Source: a virus. Taken from it: a DNA stretch of 25,291 bases. Below, in pieces: positions 12,343 through 19,744 of this stretch. Both the position numbers and the translations under genes were made by a program. The stretch is from IMG/VR virus record IMGVR_UViG_3300037294_000109, positions 1 to 25,291 of that record. One strand, given 5' to 3'. The notes under the pieces were generated by a model. That model ran no database searches, was not told where the DNA came from, and saw only the letters and a program-made list of their open reading frames with translations. The number at the start of each line of letters is the position of its first letter. Within the stretch, counting starts at the first letter, position 1.

Positions 12343-14510
12343 TGTGCCACCACCTTAGCTCTACGCATTGCTGTGAATAATTCTTGTTCTGAATCTATGG
12401 ACTGGTTAGGTGCGGCGTAGTAGTTTATGGTTTTTCCTCCACCTTGGTCTAGTCCCATCATACTTTCAAACCTGTCAAGTGGCATAACTACCTCAGGGCC
12501 AGCCTCTCCAATAAGTGCGTTGGTTGGCTTGTTCACAAAGCCACCCTCGGCCAGCGCAACTCTTGGGATTGAGACCCTGCTGAGGTTAGGCAAGTTCAGT
12601 CCAATAGTAAAAGCATCAGCAAATGGTGTGGCTGGAATGTTGATTCGCAATGTGTTCAGTAGGTTTATGAGCCCGTTGACTCCATCAATAACGAAATTGA
12701 TAAAGGTTTCAAAAATGTTTATGTAGCCGTTTACAATGTTCCCAAAGAAACCACCAATAGCACTAAAGACCGTTTCAAAAATCGTCTGGAATCCGTTGAC
12801 AACTTTATCAAACCCCTCTTTGAACCCATCCCAGATTCCTGTGACGATGCCAACAAATCCATCCCAAACATCACCTAGGAATGAGGTGGTTTTTTCCCAG
12901 CTTTCGCTGAGGCTTTCACCGATGCCCACAAAGAAATCACGGATAGCTTCCATCACTGCCATAAAAAGTTCTTTGAAACCCTCCCAAGCCGTGCTAACAA
13001 ACTGAGTCATTGTTGCCCAAATGTCTTGAAAGAATGTGGTCTGTGTGGCCAGGTAAACAATTCCAGCAATTAGGGCGGCCACTGCAATGGCTACTAGGGT
13101 CAATGGATTCAAGCTCATAACTGTATTTAGTATGCCCTGTGCAATGCTCAGCAAGGTGGTCACTGTGGTGGCAATTGTGACCGCTATTGTTTGCAAGTTG
13201 AACGCTATGAGCATTAGCCCTAAGACCCCAATAAATGTTGCGATAGTTGGGATGTTGTCTGTGATGAAACCAAAAAAAGCTCCAAATGCTGGGACCAGGG
13301 TGTCTGTTATAAACTCACTAACCCCCTTGAAGGCTGGGACCAGGGTGTCCTCCAAAAAGGGGACAAAGGTTGTGGTCAAAAAGTCAGTCAGGCCCACTGC
13401 GATTGGTAAGAGAATTGTGCCAAGAGTTAGGGACAGATTTTCAAATGCCACCTTATTCCGCTCAGCGCTACGGGTTGCATCAATTTCCTCAAATGCGGCG
13501 GCGGTGGAGCCAGCGGCCTCACCCTGAGCGGCAAGCTCAGCGGCAAACTTCTCAGCACCAGTTCCAGCCAGTACCTGGACGGCAGACACGGCCTCAACTG
13601 AGCCAAGTAGCTCAATCATTTTTCCGTTATTGCCGTCAGCGTAATCACTCACCGCACCTAGAGCAAAGCCAAGCCCCTCTGATTCAATAGCGGCCTGAGC
13701 GCTGTCATAGCCAAGCCCCTGGAAGATAGCATCCATTTCCTTAGAGGGTCTCTGGAGTCCGACCAGGGCGGCCTTGAGCTGGTTGGTTGCTACTGAGGTC
13801 TCAGTTCCACCCACAGTTAGGGTAGCGATTGCGGCGTTGATTTCCTCAAAGCCAACTCCAGCCGCCGCCGCCGCTGGGGCAACATTTGACATGGATGAAG
13901 ATAGTTCAGCAAAGGTGGTCTTTCCACCCTTGACCGCTGTAAACATTGAGTCAGCTACTCTTTGTGCATCATCGGCGCTAAGTCCAAAGGCGTTGACCAC
14001 TGTAGAGAGACCATCAACCGCTGTGTTGACATCTGTAGTTCCAGCAATGGCGGCCTTAGAGGCAACCTGTAGAAAACTTAGAGCATTTTTCTTTGGCACA
14101 CCAGCTGAGATTGCGTTATAAAGTCCATTAGTCAGGGTGCTCTGGGCAATGCCAAACTCTTTAGAAACATCCTGAACCAAGCTGGAAAACTCTCCCAGGC
14201 TTGTTTTTGCGGCGGCACCCGTGGCACCCGTTAGAGTTACAACCTCAGTCAGGGATGTCTTTAGGTCAGTGGCCTCAGTAACCGCTCCCGATAGAAACCC
14301 GCCAATCTTTGCGGCGGCAAAAGCGCCACCAACAATGCCGATGGCTGGGCCGATTGCTTTTTTTATGTTTCCTGCAAAGCCTTGGCCTGTAGATGTAGCA
14401 AGTGCCGCTCCACCAGCACCGCCAGCGTTGCCCATTTCCTTGGCAATGGCCCCTTGGAATCCCTTGGCTACTGGTATGAGTGTTACATAAGCATAGGCTT
14501 GCTCTGCCAT
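12336..14510 (-). CDS. Tape measure protein, TP901 family, 724 aa
   Basis: The longest gene in the window. The N-terminal half has the TP901 core: LTEVVTLTGATGAAAKTSLG, followed by EFSSLVQDVSKEFGIAQSTL and later KGGKTTFAELSSSMSNVAPA and GGTETSVATNQLKAALVGLQ (about residues 90-255). The middle contains long hydrophobic stretches (about 355-375, 395-450 and 465-490), and the C-terminal part is aromatic-rich (repeating F-W-D-G-F segments) and ends in NKPTNALIGEAGPEVVMPL, typical of tape measure C-termini. By the usual rule of about 0.15 nm per residue the tail would be near 110 nm; that is an estimate. The ATG at 14510 has GGAGACC upstream and lies in the end of the chaperone gene. Confidence 0.93.
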   Translation of the reverse strand: MAEQAYAYVTLIPVAKGFQGAIAKEMGNAGGAGGAALATSTGQGFAGNIKKAIGPAIGIVGGAFAAAKIGGFLSGAVTEATDLKTSLTEVVTLTGATGAAAKTSLGEFSSLVQDVSKEFGIAQSTLTNGLYNAISAGVPKKNALSFLQVASKAAIAGTTDVNTAVDGLSTVVNAFGLSADDAQRVADSMFTAVKGGKTTFAELSSSMSNVAPAAAAAGVGFEEINAAIATLTVGGTETSVATNQLKAALVGLQRPSKEMDAIFQGLGYDSAQAAIESEGLGFALGAVSDYADGNNGKMIELLGSVEAVSAVQVLAGTGAEKFAAELAAQGEAAGSTAAAFEEIDATRSAERNKVAFENLSLTLGTILLPIAVGLTDFLTTTFVPFLEDTLVPAFKGVSEFITDTLVPAFGAFFGFITDNIPTIATFIGVLGLMLIAFNLQTIAVTIATTVTTLLSIAQGILNTVMSLNPLTLVAIAVAALIAGIVYLATQTTFFQDIWATMTQFVSTAWEGFKELFMAVMEAIRDFFVGIGESLSESWEKTTSFLGDVWDGFVGIVTGIWDGFKEGFDKVVNGFQTIFETVFSAIGGFFGNIVNGYINIFETFINFVIDGVNGLINLLNTLRINIPATPFADAFTIGLNLPNLSRVSIPRVALAEGGFVNKPTNALIGEAGPEVVMPLDRFESMMGLDQGGGKTINYYAAPNQSIDSEQELFTAMRRAKVVAQW

Positions 14511-15108
14511 TCAAGGTCTCCATCTTTAGCTTTTTGTAGGATTGCTCTTGCATCCCTGCGGTTTGTCTTGCCAATGCGTGTTTTGTCTTGCTTGCCCCAG
14601 GGTCTCGGCCACGGTTTGGGTTTTCTCTTTGAGTTCACCTGGGCAAGTAGGTCATAGGTTGCGGCGTGAACAGTCCACTCAAAAGTAATTGGGTGTTGCC
14701 ATTTGTTTTTGGCTGTCTGTAACCAGCTGGTGGGGTCTGCAATAAGAATTGAAACCAAGCTGACAACCTCTGGCCAGGGAACCTCATTCCCCAGCGCTCC
14801 CAGACCCAAGCCAAACCTGGCTCTAAAGTCATAGGTGAAAGCGTGTTTATAGTCCTCTAGGAATTGGAGGACTTCAAGGATTCCCCCAGTGGGGCCCCCT
14901 GTGTCCAGCCCTGCATTGCCTCGGTAAATTCCATCAGGCTCATAGTGTCTATAACAGCCAAGCCCTTTTCATCCAAGACTGACTCAAGCATAAACCACAT
15001 TTGTTCATCAGCCTCAAGTTTCCTGGCTTTGCGTAGAACGCCTACGGGGAGGTTGCTAAAGCTGGGTAAGTTTATTTTGTTCTTGTTGTGGGTTATCGTG
15101 TAAGACAT
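14483..15108 (-). CDS. Tail assembly chaperone, frameshifted G-T fusion product
   Basis: Long form of the tail assembly chaperone that coats the tape measure during tail building (lambda gpGT equivalent). The two frames are joined by a -1 slip near 14881-14887. After the slip the second frame reads GILEVLQFLEDYKHAFTYDF followed by RARFGLGLGALG and NEVPW, with no stop until 14483. The second part continues with WQHPITFEWTVHAATYDLLA and a basic region (KPKPWPRPWGKQDK), and resembles DUF5361-type chaperone C-parts. Frame +1 hits TGA at once, so only -1 joins the two. The distal segment has no usable start of its own apart from a weak TTG near 14809. Predicted total is about 208 aa. Confidence 0.8.
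14851..14887 (-). promoter_or_regulatory. -1 programmed ribosomal frameshift signal
   Basis: Reading the minus strand in the gpG frame, codons CTG GGG GAA give a G-GGG-GAA slip site (plus-strand ttccccc, 14881-14887), where tRNA-Gly can re-pair one base back on GGG. After a 7-nt spacer (14874-14880) there is a perfect 7-bp hairpin, AGTCCTC (14867-14873) with GAGGACT (14851-14857) and a 9-nt loop. Spacing and stem placement are those of known stimulatory elements. A second G run (CAG GGG GCC) 12 nt upstream is an alternative slip site. Confidence 0.75.
14857..15108 (-). CDS. Tail assembly chaperone, short form (gpG-like), 83 aa
   Basis: Unshifted product, made in excess over the fusion. The start is the ATG at 15108 (MSYTITHNKNKINLPSFSNL), behind AGAGAGG at 8 nt; an ATG at 15159 is in frame but has no ribosome-binding site. 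The PSFSNLPVGVLRKARKLEAD segment, followed by a helical DEQMWFMLESVLDEKGL, is typical of the small chaperone of actinophages. The stop TAG (plus-strand cta at 14857-14859) lies at the edge of the loop of the frameshift hairpin. Confidence 0.85.
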   Translation of the reverse strand: MSYTITHNKNKINLPSFSNLPVGVLRKARKLEADEQMWFMLESVLDEKGLAVIDTMSLMEFTEAMQGWTQGAPLGESLKSSNS

Positions 15109-15136
15109 AAATGCGGCCTCTCTTAGTGTTACGGCT

Positions 15137-15206
15137 AGGGTGGGATTTTTAGGCCCCACCCTGTAAGTGTAGCCCTGAGCCGCCGCCGCATTGAAGCGAC
15201 TCAGGG
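15137..15206 (-). other. Two hairpins between major tail and chaperone genes
   Basis: The roughly 108-nt gap after the major tail protein gene holds two inverted repeats. One pairs CCCTGAG (15173-15179) with CTCAGGG (15200-15206), with further GCG/CGC pairing inside. The other pairs AGGGTGGG (15137-15144) with CCCACCCT (15155-15162) across a 10-nt loop. Neither is followed by a T-run in the direction of transcription, so they are better read as mRNA-stabilising or partially attenuating structures than as complete terminators. Confidence 0.6.
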
Positions 15207-15216
15207 GTTCTTTGGT

Positions 15217-15750
15217 TTAGGCTTCTAGCTGGCTAAAGAATTTCTTGAAGGTGGTTGCACCAGCATCCGCATAAGCGGTCACTGTTACCTGGTAGCCTAC
15301 TGCCTCGCCTGAGGCAAGGGTGCGTGTTCCAACTGCGGTGATTTCACCAGCTGGGATGTAAATGCGCTCAATGATAGCGCCATCAATAACATCAATCACG
15401 AACGATTGACGGCCACCTGTGGATGTAGGGTCTCCAGTCAAAACACCTGCGGTGATGGTTGAGCCGTAGTAAAGCTCTAGAACAGCTTCACTGGTTTCAA
15501 TGAAAGTCATTTCAATTGTGTAGGTTCCCTCAGAGGTAACCTCACGAACTAATGACCCATTCTGCCAAGCTCTAATCTGGTTGGTTGTGCGGTCAATGTT
15601 CTCAGCAATGCCGTCAGCTGAGACATAGCCAAGGTCAATGAAAGCCACATCAAGTGCGGTTCCTGAATCGGTTGGTGCGGTGGTGCCAGTTGGTGCGACA
15701 TAAACAGCGCCAGAAACGGCCACCCTTACATTGTCTGAATCAAGTGCCAT
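15217..15750 (-). CDS. Major tail (tube) protein, 177 aa
   Basis: Subunit of the tail tube. It starts MALDSDNVRVAVSGAVYVAP, with the GAVYVAPxGTTxPTD motif shared by many actinophage tube proteins, then ALDVAFIDLGYVSADGI and a beta-rich body (VREVTSEGTYTIEMTFIETS, GYQVTVTAYADA). Position between the tail terminator and the chaperone pair is the standard one. The length of 177 aa is normal for a tube protein without an added Ig-like domain. The ATG at 15750 has AAGGA upstream. Downstream hairpins may help raise its yield over the following genes. Confidence 0.88.
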   Translation of the reverse strand: MALDSDNVRVAVSGAVYVAPTGTTAPTDSGTALDVAFIDLGYVSADGIAENIDRTTNQIRAWQNGSLVREVTSEGTYTIEMTFIETSEAVLELYYGSTITAGVLTGDPTSTGGRQSFVIDVIDGAIIERIYIPAGEITAVGTRTLASGEAVGYQVTVTAYADAGATTFKKFFSQLEA

Positions 15751-15763
15751 GATTTATTCCTTA

Positions 15764-16153
15764 CTAGTTTGAGAGGTTTGACCCTCTGTGATTTACGGTG
15801 AAGCGTAAAAATCTACGCTCTCCCCTAAGGTCTGTCACATCCTGAATTGAGGATTGAACAGAGGTTGCCACAATGGGACTTCCATTTGGCAAATCATCGA
15901 AAATTGCTTGGGTCAGTAAGGCCAAAGCCTCTGCCTGTCCATAGCTCTCTTCATAAATTGTCACACCGATAACAGATTGCATCAGTGTCTTGCTTGGCTG
16001 TGTGCCCCCGTCACGCCTCAAGATGACTTGTGCGGGGGTTTCATCTGCCCTAATAGCAACTCGCACATCAGAGCGGGCTTGAGCCGTTAGAGCGGCGTTT
16101 AGCCTTGACACCAAATGAGCCATGATGTCTGTAAAAATTACCGCATCAGCCAT
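15764..16153 (-). CDS. Tail terminator protein, 129 aa
   Basis: Likely the ring that stops tail growth and joins the tail to the head. It begins MADAVIFTDIMAHLVSRLNA, a helix typical of gpU/gp17-like terminators, followed by beta strands (DVRVAIRADETPAQVILRRD, VIGVTIYEESYG) and ends with GERRFLRFTVNHRG, a strand pattern shared by actinophage proteins at this position. It directly precedes the major tail gene, as expected. The start overlaps the previous stop by one base (TAATG). The family call relies mainly on gene order. Confidence 0.7.
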   Translation of the reverse strand: MADAVIFTDIMAHLVSRLNAALTAQARSDVRVAIRADETPAQVILRRDGGTQPSKTLMQSVIGVTIYEESYGQAEALALLTQAIFDDLPNGSPIVATSVQSSIQDVTDLRGERRFLRFTVNHRGSNLSN

Positions 16154-16452
16154 TAGGTCCTCTTATTCGGTTTGCGTGTTTTGACCTGAGTGCCTCTATC
16201 GCCACCTGCCAAGTCTAACGCTCTAGATAAATTGCCTGTGTTTGCTTCATCAAAGTCAGAGCCATTTATTACTTTGGCCCTGGCCCTGTTTCTGCCAGCG
16301 CTGACTTCTAGCTGGGAGCCAGGCACAGCGCCCTTGACTCTTTCCATCCTGTCGCTGAGCATGCTTTGGATTTCGGGGGACCTTAGTAACTCACGCATCC
16401 CAGACCTGTTTAGTTTTACAGTGCCTCCACCGCCTGGGATACTACTAGCCAT
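16153..16452 (-). CDS. Neck protein, HK97 gp10-like, 99 aa
   Basis: The start is the ATG at 16452 (MASSIPGGGGTVKL), giving an 8-nt overlap with the upstream gene; the open frame continues upstream but without need. The segment TVKLNRSGMRELLRSPEIQS followed by MLSDRMERVKGA and a Ser/Arg-rich middle, with ARAKVINGSDFDEANTGNLS and a basic C-terminus (KTRKPNKRT), matches the common short HK97 gp10-like/neck proteins (VKLN-x-x-G(V/M)R-x-LLxSPE). It probably helps join head and tail. Confidence 0.75.
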   Translation of the reverse strand: MASSIPGGGGTVKLNRSGMRELLRSPEIQSMLSDRMERVKGAVPGSQLEVSAGRNRARAKVINGSDFDEANTGNLSRALDLAGGDRGTQVKTRKPNKRT

Positions 16453-16765
16453 TGATTTCCTTTTGTAAGTCAATAACCGTGCCAGGTGTCCAGTATCCCA
16501 GACCGTTGACCCAGTTGAAAGATTCACCGTCTAAAATGTAGCGCTCGCTAAGGTAAACAAAGACATCACTGTTTCGAATTTCAACACCAGAATCTAGATA
16601 AACCGTTAGCCCTGAGGTGATTGTTATTTCTGCGGCCCCTACTGTTTTGGAACCAGTGCGGGCGGCAACTTTTGCGTTTAGTTCAATCTCTGTGGTTGTG
16701 AAAGTTGGTTCACCGTATTGGTCAACCCCTGCCAAAGCTTGTCTGATTTGGGTAATTACTTGCAT
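16445..16765 (-). CDS. Head-tail stopper/minor capsid-like protein, 106 aa
   Basis: The gene sits between the connector and the gp10-like gene, where the head-closure protein is usually encoded. The product is beta-rich: TTEIELNAKVAARTGSKTVG, ITITSGLTVYLDSGVEIRNS, DVFVYLSERYILDGESFNW, GYWTPGTVIDLQ. The pattern of a central G-L-T-V-Y-L/P followed by I-x-x-S-D-x-F/V and a C-terminal W-x-P-G-x-V fits short stopper proteins of actinophages. Its start lies 44 nt inside the connector gene. Family inferred from order and pattern. Confidence 0.65.
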   Translation of the reverse strand: MQVITQIRQALAGVDQYGEPTFTTTEIELNAKVAARTGSKTVGAAEITITSGLTVYLDSGVEIRNSDVFVYLSERYILDGESFNWVNGLGYWTPGTVIDLQKEING

Positions 16766-17324
16766 AGTTTCCGTTCCCCATGGTTGATGTTGATTTGAAT
16801 GTCAGACCACGGTAAGAATCCGCAACCTTGGCCTCTACTGGGGACATCATTACCTGACCCCCTACGGCCCAAGCCGCATAGCTCTGAGAAAATGGGCCCA
16901 CGCTTTGTTGTTGAACACCAGAGGCGGCATCAGGATTGATTGAGAGTGTTCTGGCTACCATGCCAGCGACTACCGCCACCACATCATCTGGGATGCTGGC
17001 AGAGCCATGCTCATAGCTGACTGTCACTGGAGTGTAAGAGCCCAGGTCATAAATGCTTTGGTGCCCGTCAAAGGTGAAATCAATGATGTTGCCATCAAGG
17101 TCTTTGACTTCGCTAACAACTATGACTGGTCTTTGCACTAATCGCACCACGCCATCCTTTGGGAATAGCCTGACCACGCTCTCACCCTGCTCAAACTTTT
17201 GCACAGCCCGTTGAATAAAAAGAGCTGAGGCATCCTTTAGATAAGCGGTGGCTTTGGAGCTTTCGGCGATTGTGAGAGTTCGCCCCAGTCTTGCCTCAAC
17301 ATCAATGATTGTAGCCAGTGCCAT
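16722..17324 (-). CDS. Head-tail connector (adaptor) protein, 200 aa
   Basis: The N-terminal part is helical (ATIIDVEARLGRTLTIAESS, KATAYLKDASALFIQRAV), followed by a beta region (VVRLFPKDGVVRLVQRPVIV, TPVTVSYEHG) and a helix IPDDVVAVVAGMVARTLSIN. This is the typical gp6/gp15-like adaptor pattern: helices, a strand pair with R-P-V-x-x-V, then V-x-x-x-V-A-x-x-x-A. It docks under the portal. The C-terminal 40 residues are Ser/Asn/Tyr-rich. The ATG at 17324 has the AGAGAGGCCCAA leader. It follows the major capsid gene after a hairpin-containing gap. Confidence 0.8.
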   Translation of the reverse strand: MALATIIDVEARLGRTLTIAESSKATAYLKDASALFIQRAVQKFEQGESVVRLFPKDGVVRLVQRPVIVVSEVKDLDGNIIDFTFDGHQSIYDLGSYTPVTVSYEHGSASIPDDVVAVVAGMVARTLSINPDAASGVQQQSVGPFSQSYAAWAVGGQVMMSPVEAKVADSYRGLTFKSTSTMGNGNYASNYPNQTSFGRG

Positions 17325-17358
17325 TTGGGCCTCTCTAAAAATTATTTGGGTGGTATGA

Positions 17359-17390
17359 CTGAGGGGCCAGAGCGAACTCCAGCCCCCCAG
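17359..17390 (-). other. Hairpin with TTCG loop downstream of the major capsid gene
   Basis: The minus strand reads CTGGGGGGC, TGGAG, TTCG, CTCTG, GCCCCTCAG: a continuous 14-bp stem allowing three G-U pairs, closed by a TTCG tetraloop. It lies 14 nt after the major capsid stop. A short T-run (TTTTT) occurs about 18 nt further on, too far for a classic terminator. It probably protects the 3' end of the capsid mRNA or partly attenuates downstream transcription. Confidence 0.65.
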
Positions 17391-17403
17391 TGGTTAGCCT
17401 TGT

Positions 17404-18210
17404 TTAGGCAGAGACATACTTGATAACGGCCTCAGACTTGACAACCTTTGCACCGTAGACATTCAAGCCACGAACAATGTCCGAGAACTTGGTCTGGTTG
17501 CGTAGGGACTCAAGTGACTGAATCTGGTTCACGAAAGCAACGGTGTCACCGTGGTATCCCACAGCCGAGACATCAGTTCCCAATAGGGCAGACTCTAGAA
17601 CATTCATTCCAAACAGTCTGGTGATTTGTCCATTGCGTAGTTCGTCAGTCTGGCCAGCGGCAGAAACATCGGACAGTCCCTGAATTAGCAAGTCAGCAAA
17701 GTCAGGTGTGACCACGATGAAACGGTTTCCAGCTGGAACCTTTGCGGCAGTCATGGCGGTCCTGACTGAGCGCACTGCGGTCTTAGCCTTTTCTGCGGTG
17801 TCAACCACAACTGCGCCAGCGTTCCCGTTAGTTGCACCAGCAAGCATCTGAGCCAATAGGTATTCCTCGGCATCCTCGGCTAGTGCCTTACCAGCGGCAT
17901 CAGTCCAGGCGTTGAAGGTTCCAGCGGCCTGAACCGCATCAACATCATCAACATTGACAGAGAAGGCTTTTTCCTGGTTGAGCAGAAGCTGAACCTCGGT
18001 GTCATTCAACGCCTCAGCGGTGATTGAGCGCCCAGCGGCGGCATAGTCCACAATCGTTGGGGTAGTTGCGTTGATGATGTGGACAGTGTTGCCACGGGTT
18101 GCGTCACCTGAATACTGAGTGTTCAAGGTTGGAATTACAATCTGGTTTGCGATAAAGCTCTGGGTTACGCCAGCGCTCCAGACTTCTGGGATGAAGTTAC
18201 TTATTGCCAT
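17404..18210 (-). CDS. Major capsid protein, 268 aa
   Basis: HK97-fold coat protein. The N-terminus MAISNFIPEVWSAGVTQSFI and the following TLNTQYSGDATRGNTVHII are typical of the group of actinophage coat proteins without a large delta domain. The middle carries AAGRSITAEALNDTEVQLLL and VDDVDAVQAAGTFNAWTDAA (helix), then NRFIVVTPDFADLLIQGLSD and a C-terminal domain ending GLNVYGAKVVKSEAVIKYVS, the usual coat protein C-terminal strand. It follows a separate scaffold gene, so no N-terminal delta domain is needed. Likely the most highly expressed gene here. Confidence 0.9.
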   Translation of the reverse strand: MAISNFIPEVWSAGVTQSFIANQIVIPTLNTQYSGDATRGNTVHIINATTPTIVDYAAAGRSITAEALNDTEVQLLLNQEKAFSVNVDDVDAVQAAGTFNAWTDAAGKALAEDAEEYLLAQMLAGATNGNAGAVVVDTAEKAKTAVRSVRTAMTAAKVPAGNRFIVVTPDFADLLIQGLSDVSAAGQTDELRNGQITRLFGMNVLESALLGTDVSAVGYHGDTVAFVNQIQSLESLRNQTKFSDIVRGLNVYGAKVVKSEAVIKYVSA

Positions 18211-18226
18211 TTGATTTCTCTTTTCT

Positions 18227-18826
18227 TTATAGTTTGCCCATCAGAGCATCAAGGCGGCCATCTTTCGTGGCCTTCATGATGTCTGTGGGGGACATGCTTT
18301 TCAGTTCGTCTCTGCTTCTAATTTGAGACTTGCTAGGATTTTGACCACGGGCACCCTGCCCTAGGTCTGGGATAATCTGCTCAGCGTTTCTGCTATGCGC
18401 CTCAACCCATGACTGAATTGCCTCTGAGTCAATGTTGCCGTCACTCAAAATGAATGAGGCTTTGTCAAAATCAAGTAACGAACTGCCATCAAGTGAGCGG
18501 CCATTGAGCAAGCTTTTAAGCTCAGCATCAACCAGCTTCACAGCAAATTCTTTTCTGATTACTTGAGAGGTTTCCTCACGGGTCTGCTCAATAAGTTTTT
18601 CAGTGTCAGTCAGTTGTGATTTTCTGATTTCGTCTAGCTCTTTAGCGGCTTGGCCATTTGACTTGGCTTGCTGTTCGTTCTTTCGGCTTAGAGATTTCCA
18701 TTTGTCAACCTCTGCCTTTAGAGTGTCCGTTTCGGATAGCTCTGAGATTTCAGTGTCAGTGGTTTCTGCTACTGCCTCTGTTCCCTCGTTTGATTCTAGG
18801 GTTTCTGTCTGATTTGATTCAGCCAT
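18227..18826 (-). CDS. Capsid scaffolding protein, 199 aa
   Basis: Acidic N-terminus rich in Glu/Thr/Ser (about residues 1-35), then a long coiled coil (DTLKAEVDKWKSLSRKNEQQ and following, about 33-95), then a helical C-terminal region with RSRDELKSMSPTDIMKATKD and GRLDALMGKL, a coat-binding tail found in many phage scaffolds ((L/M)(S/T)PxxIxxAxxxGxLxxLMG). Position directly before the coat gene is standard. No protease active site was seen, so it may leave the shell intact or be cut by another enzyme. The leader CAATCCGAAATGGAGACA is shared with the small terminase gene. Confidence 0.88.
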   Translation of the reverse strand: MAESNQTETLESNEGTEAVAETTDTEISELSETDTLKAEVDKWKSLSRKNEQQAKSNGQAAKELDEIRKSQLTDTEKLIEQTREETSQVIRKEFAVKLVDAELKSLLNGRSLDGSSLLDFDKASFILSDGNIDSEAIQSWVEAHSRNAEQIIPDLGQGARGQNPSKSQIRSRDELKSMSPTDIMKATKDGRLDALMGKL

Positions 18827-18828
18827 CT

Positions 18829-18846
18829 TGTCTCCATTTCGGATTG
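18829..18846 (-). repeat. 18-nt start-associated repeat, copy before scaffold gene
   Basis: Second exact copy of CAATCCGAAATGGAGACA, placed so that GGAG serves as the ribosome-binding site for the scaffold ATG at 18826. Just upstream on the message (18855-18886 on the plus strand) are two small inverted repeats, TCAGCT/AGCTGA (18871-18886) and GCTC/GAGC (18855-18867), that could fold in the leader. Confidence 0.85.
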
Positions 18847-18889
18847 GGTATTGCGCTCATTGCGAGCTAATCAGCTTGGTAGCTGAAAT

Positions 18890-19744
18890 CTAAAGCCCAC
18901 CTGGCCCAGTGAAATCCTGGTCTCTCCAGCTAAGTGTGGGTCCGTATTCACCGTGGTTTCTAGTGACAACAATTTCTGTATAATCTGCAAGTCTCTGGCT
19001 ACCGTCAGGGGCGTTGATAATCTTGCCCAAGCCCGCATCCCTAGCTCCAAAGTCTGGGTCAACTTTTAGTTGTTGCTCAATGCTGTCATAGGTTGAGTCT
19101 AGCCTTACCTGGTCAATAACTTGTCCAGGGTCTTGGTTTGCGAAAACGGGCATTTCTCCACAATCGCAACCTGGGTGAATTGGCATCAGCTCACCTCTGG
19201 TGTAGCGCTGTGTTGAGGCTATGGTGCACAGCGCACAATTCTCATTGCCAGTTAGAGTTCTGACATAGTAAGTGATTCCACTGTTTCTATTCCTAGCCTG
19301 AGAGCCAGCGGCCCGCCGAGACAGTTGCATGTCAGTGGAAGCTATGGAACCAATACGCCTAGCACCCTCAGAAATTGCTTGGGTCATGTCATTACCGTTT
19401 GACAATGCCGTGTAAAGAGAAACAAAAGGTCTGCGGTAAACCTCACTAGTATCTGCCCCATTCCTCAGTGCTGAGGTGGTCAAGTTTTTTGCGCTTACCG
19501 AAAACGACTCAAAGCTCTCCCCGCTTATTTTTGCCATTTCGCTATAAAAGGCAACCTGTAATCTAGCCGCCTGTATTTTTGCCCCAGTCATAATGGGGTC
19601 AAGCACATCAACAAAATTGGCATAATCCGCATCACGCCAGGAACCAAGGTTAGTGAAAATTGCCGAGGCCCTGGCCCCAGCGCCCCTGACCAGTTTTGAG
19701 CTTAGGCTGTTATACCCGTCAAGCAACTGCCTTTGGGATGCCAC
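18890..19744 (-). CDS. MuF-like minor capsid protein, 284 aa
   Basis: A portal-associated minor head protein that may be injected with the DNA. The N-terminal half is helical. The C-terminal half carries the metal-binding/MuF signature GNENCALC (C170, C173) and PIHPGCDCGEMPVF (H190, C193, C195). This Cys-Cys-His-Cys pattern is widely seen in actinophage MuF-like proteins, where a capsid protease domain can be fused; I see no protease motif here. It starts with GTG (19742-19744) that shares one base with the portal stop (TAGTG). The unusual Cys-rich region suggests bound zinc. Confidence 0.83.
   Translation of the reverse strand: MASQRQLLDGYNSLSSKLVRGAGARASAIFTNLGSWRDADYANFVDVLDPIMTGAKIQAARLQVAFYSEMAKISGESFESFSVSAKNLTTSALRNGADTSEVYRRPFVSLYTALSNGNDMTQAISEGARRIGSIASTDMQLSRRAAGSQARNRNSGITYYVRTLTGNENCALCTIASTQRYTRGELMPIHPGCDCGEMPVFANQDPGQVIDQVRLDSTYDSIEQQLKVDPDFGARDAGLGKIINAPDGSQRLADYTEIVVTRNHGEYGPTLSWRDQDFTGPGGL

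Noticed and set aside
13087-14490. Long plus-strand frames opposite the tape measure gene
   Set aside because: Antisense shadows of an unquestionable tape measure gene, with no ribosome-binding sites or recognisable domains.
15137-15206. Complete intrinsic terminator after the major tail gene
   Set aside because: The hairpins lack a T-run in the direction of transcription, and essential tail genes follow, so they were kept only as hairpins.
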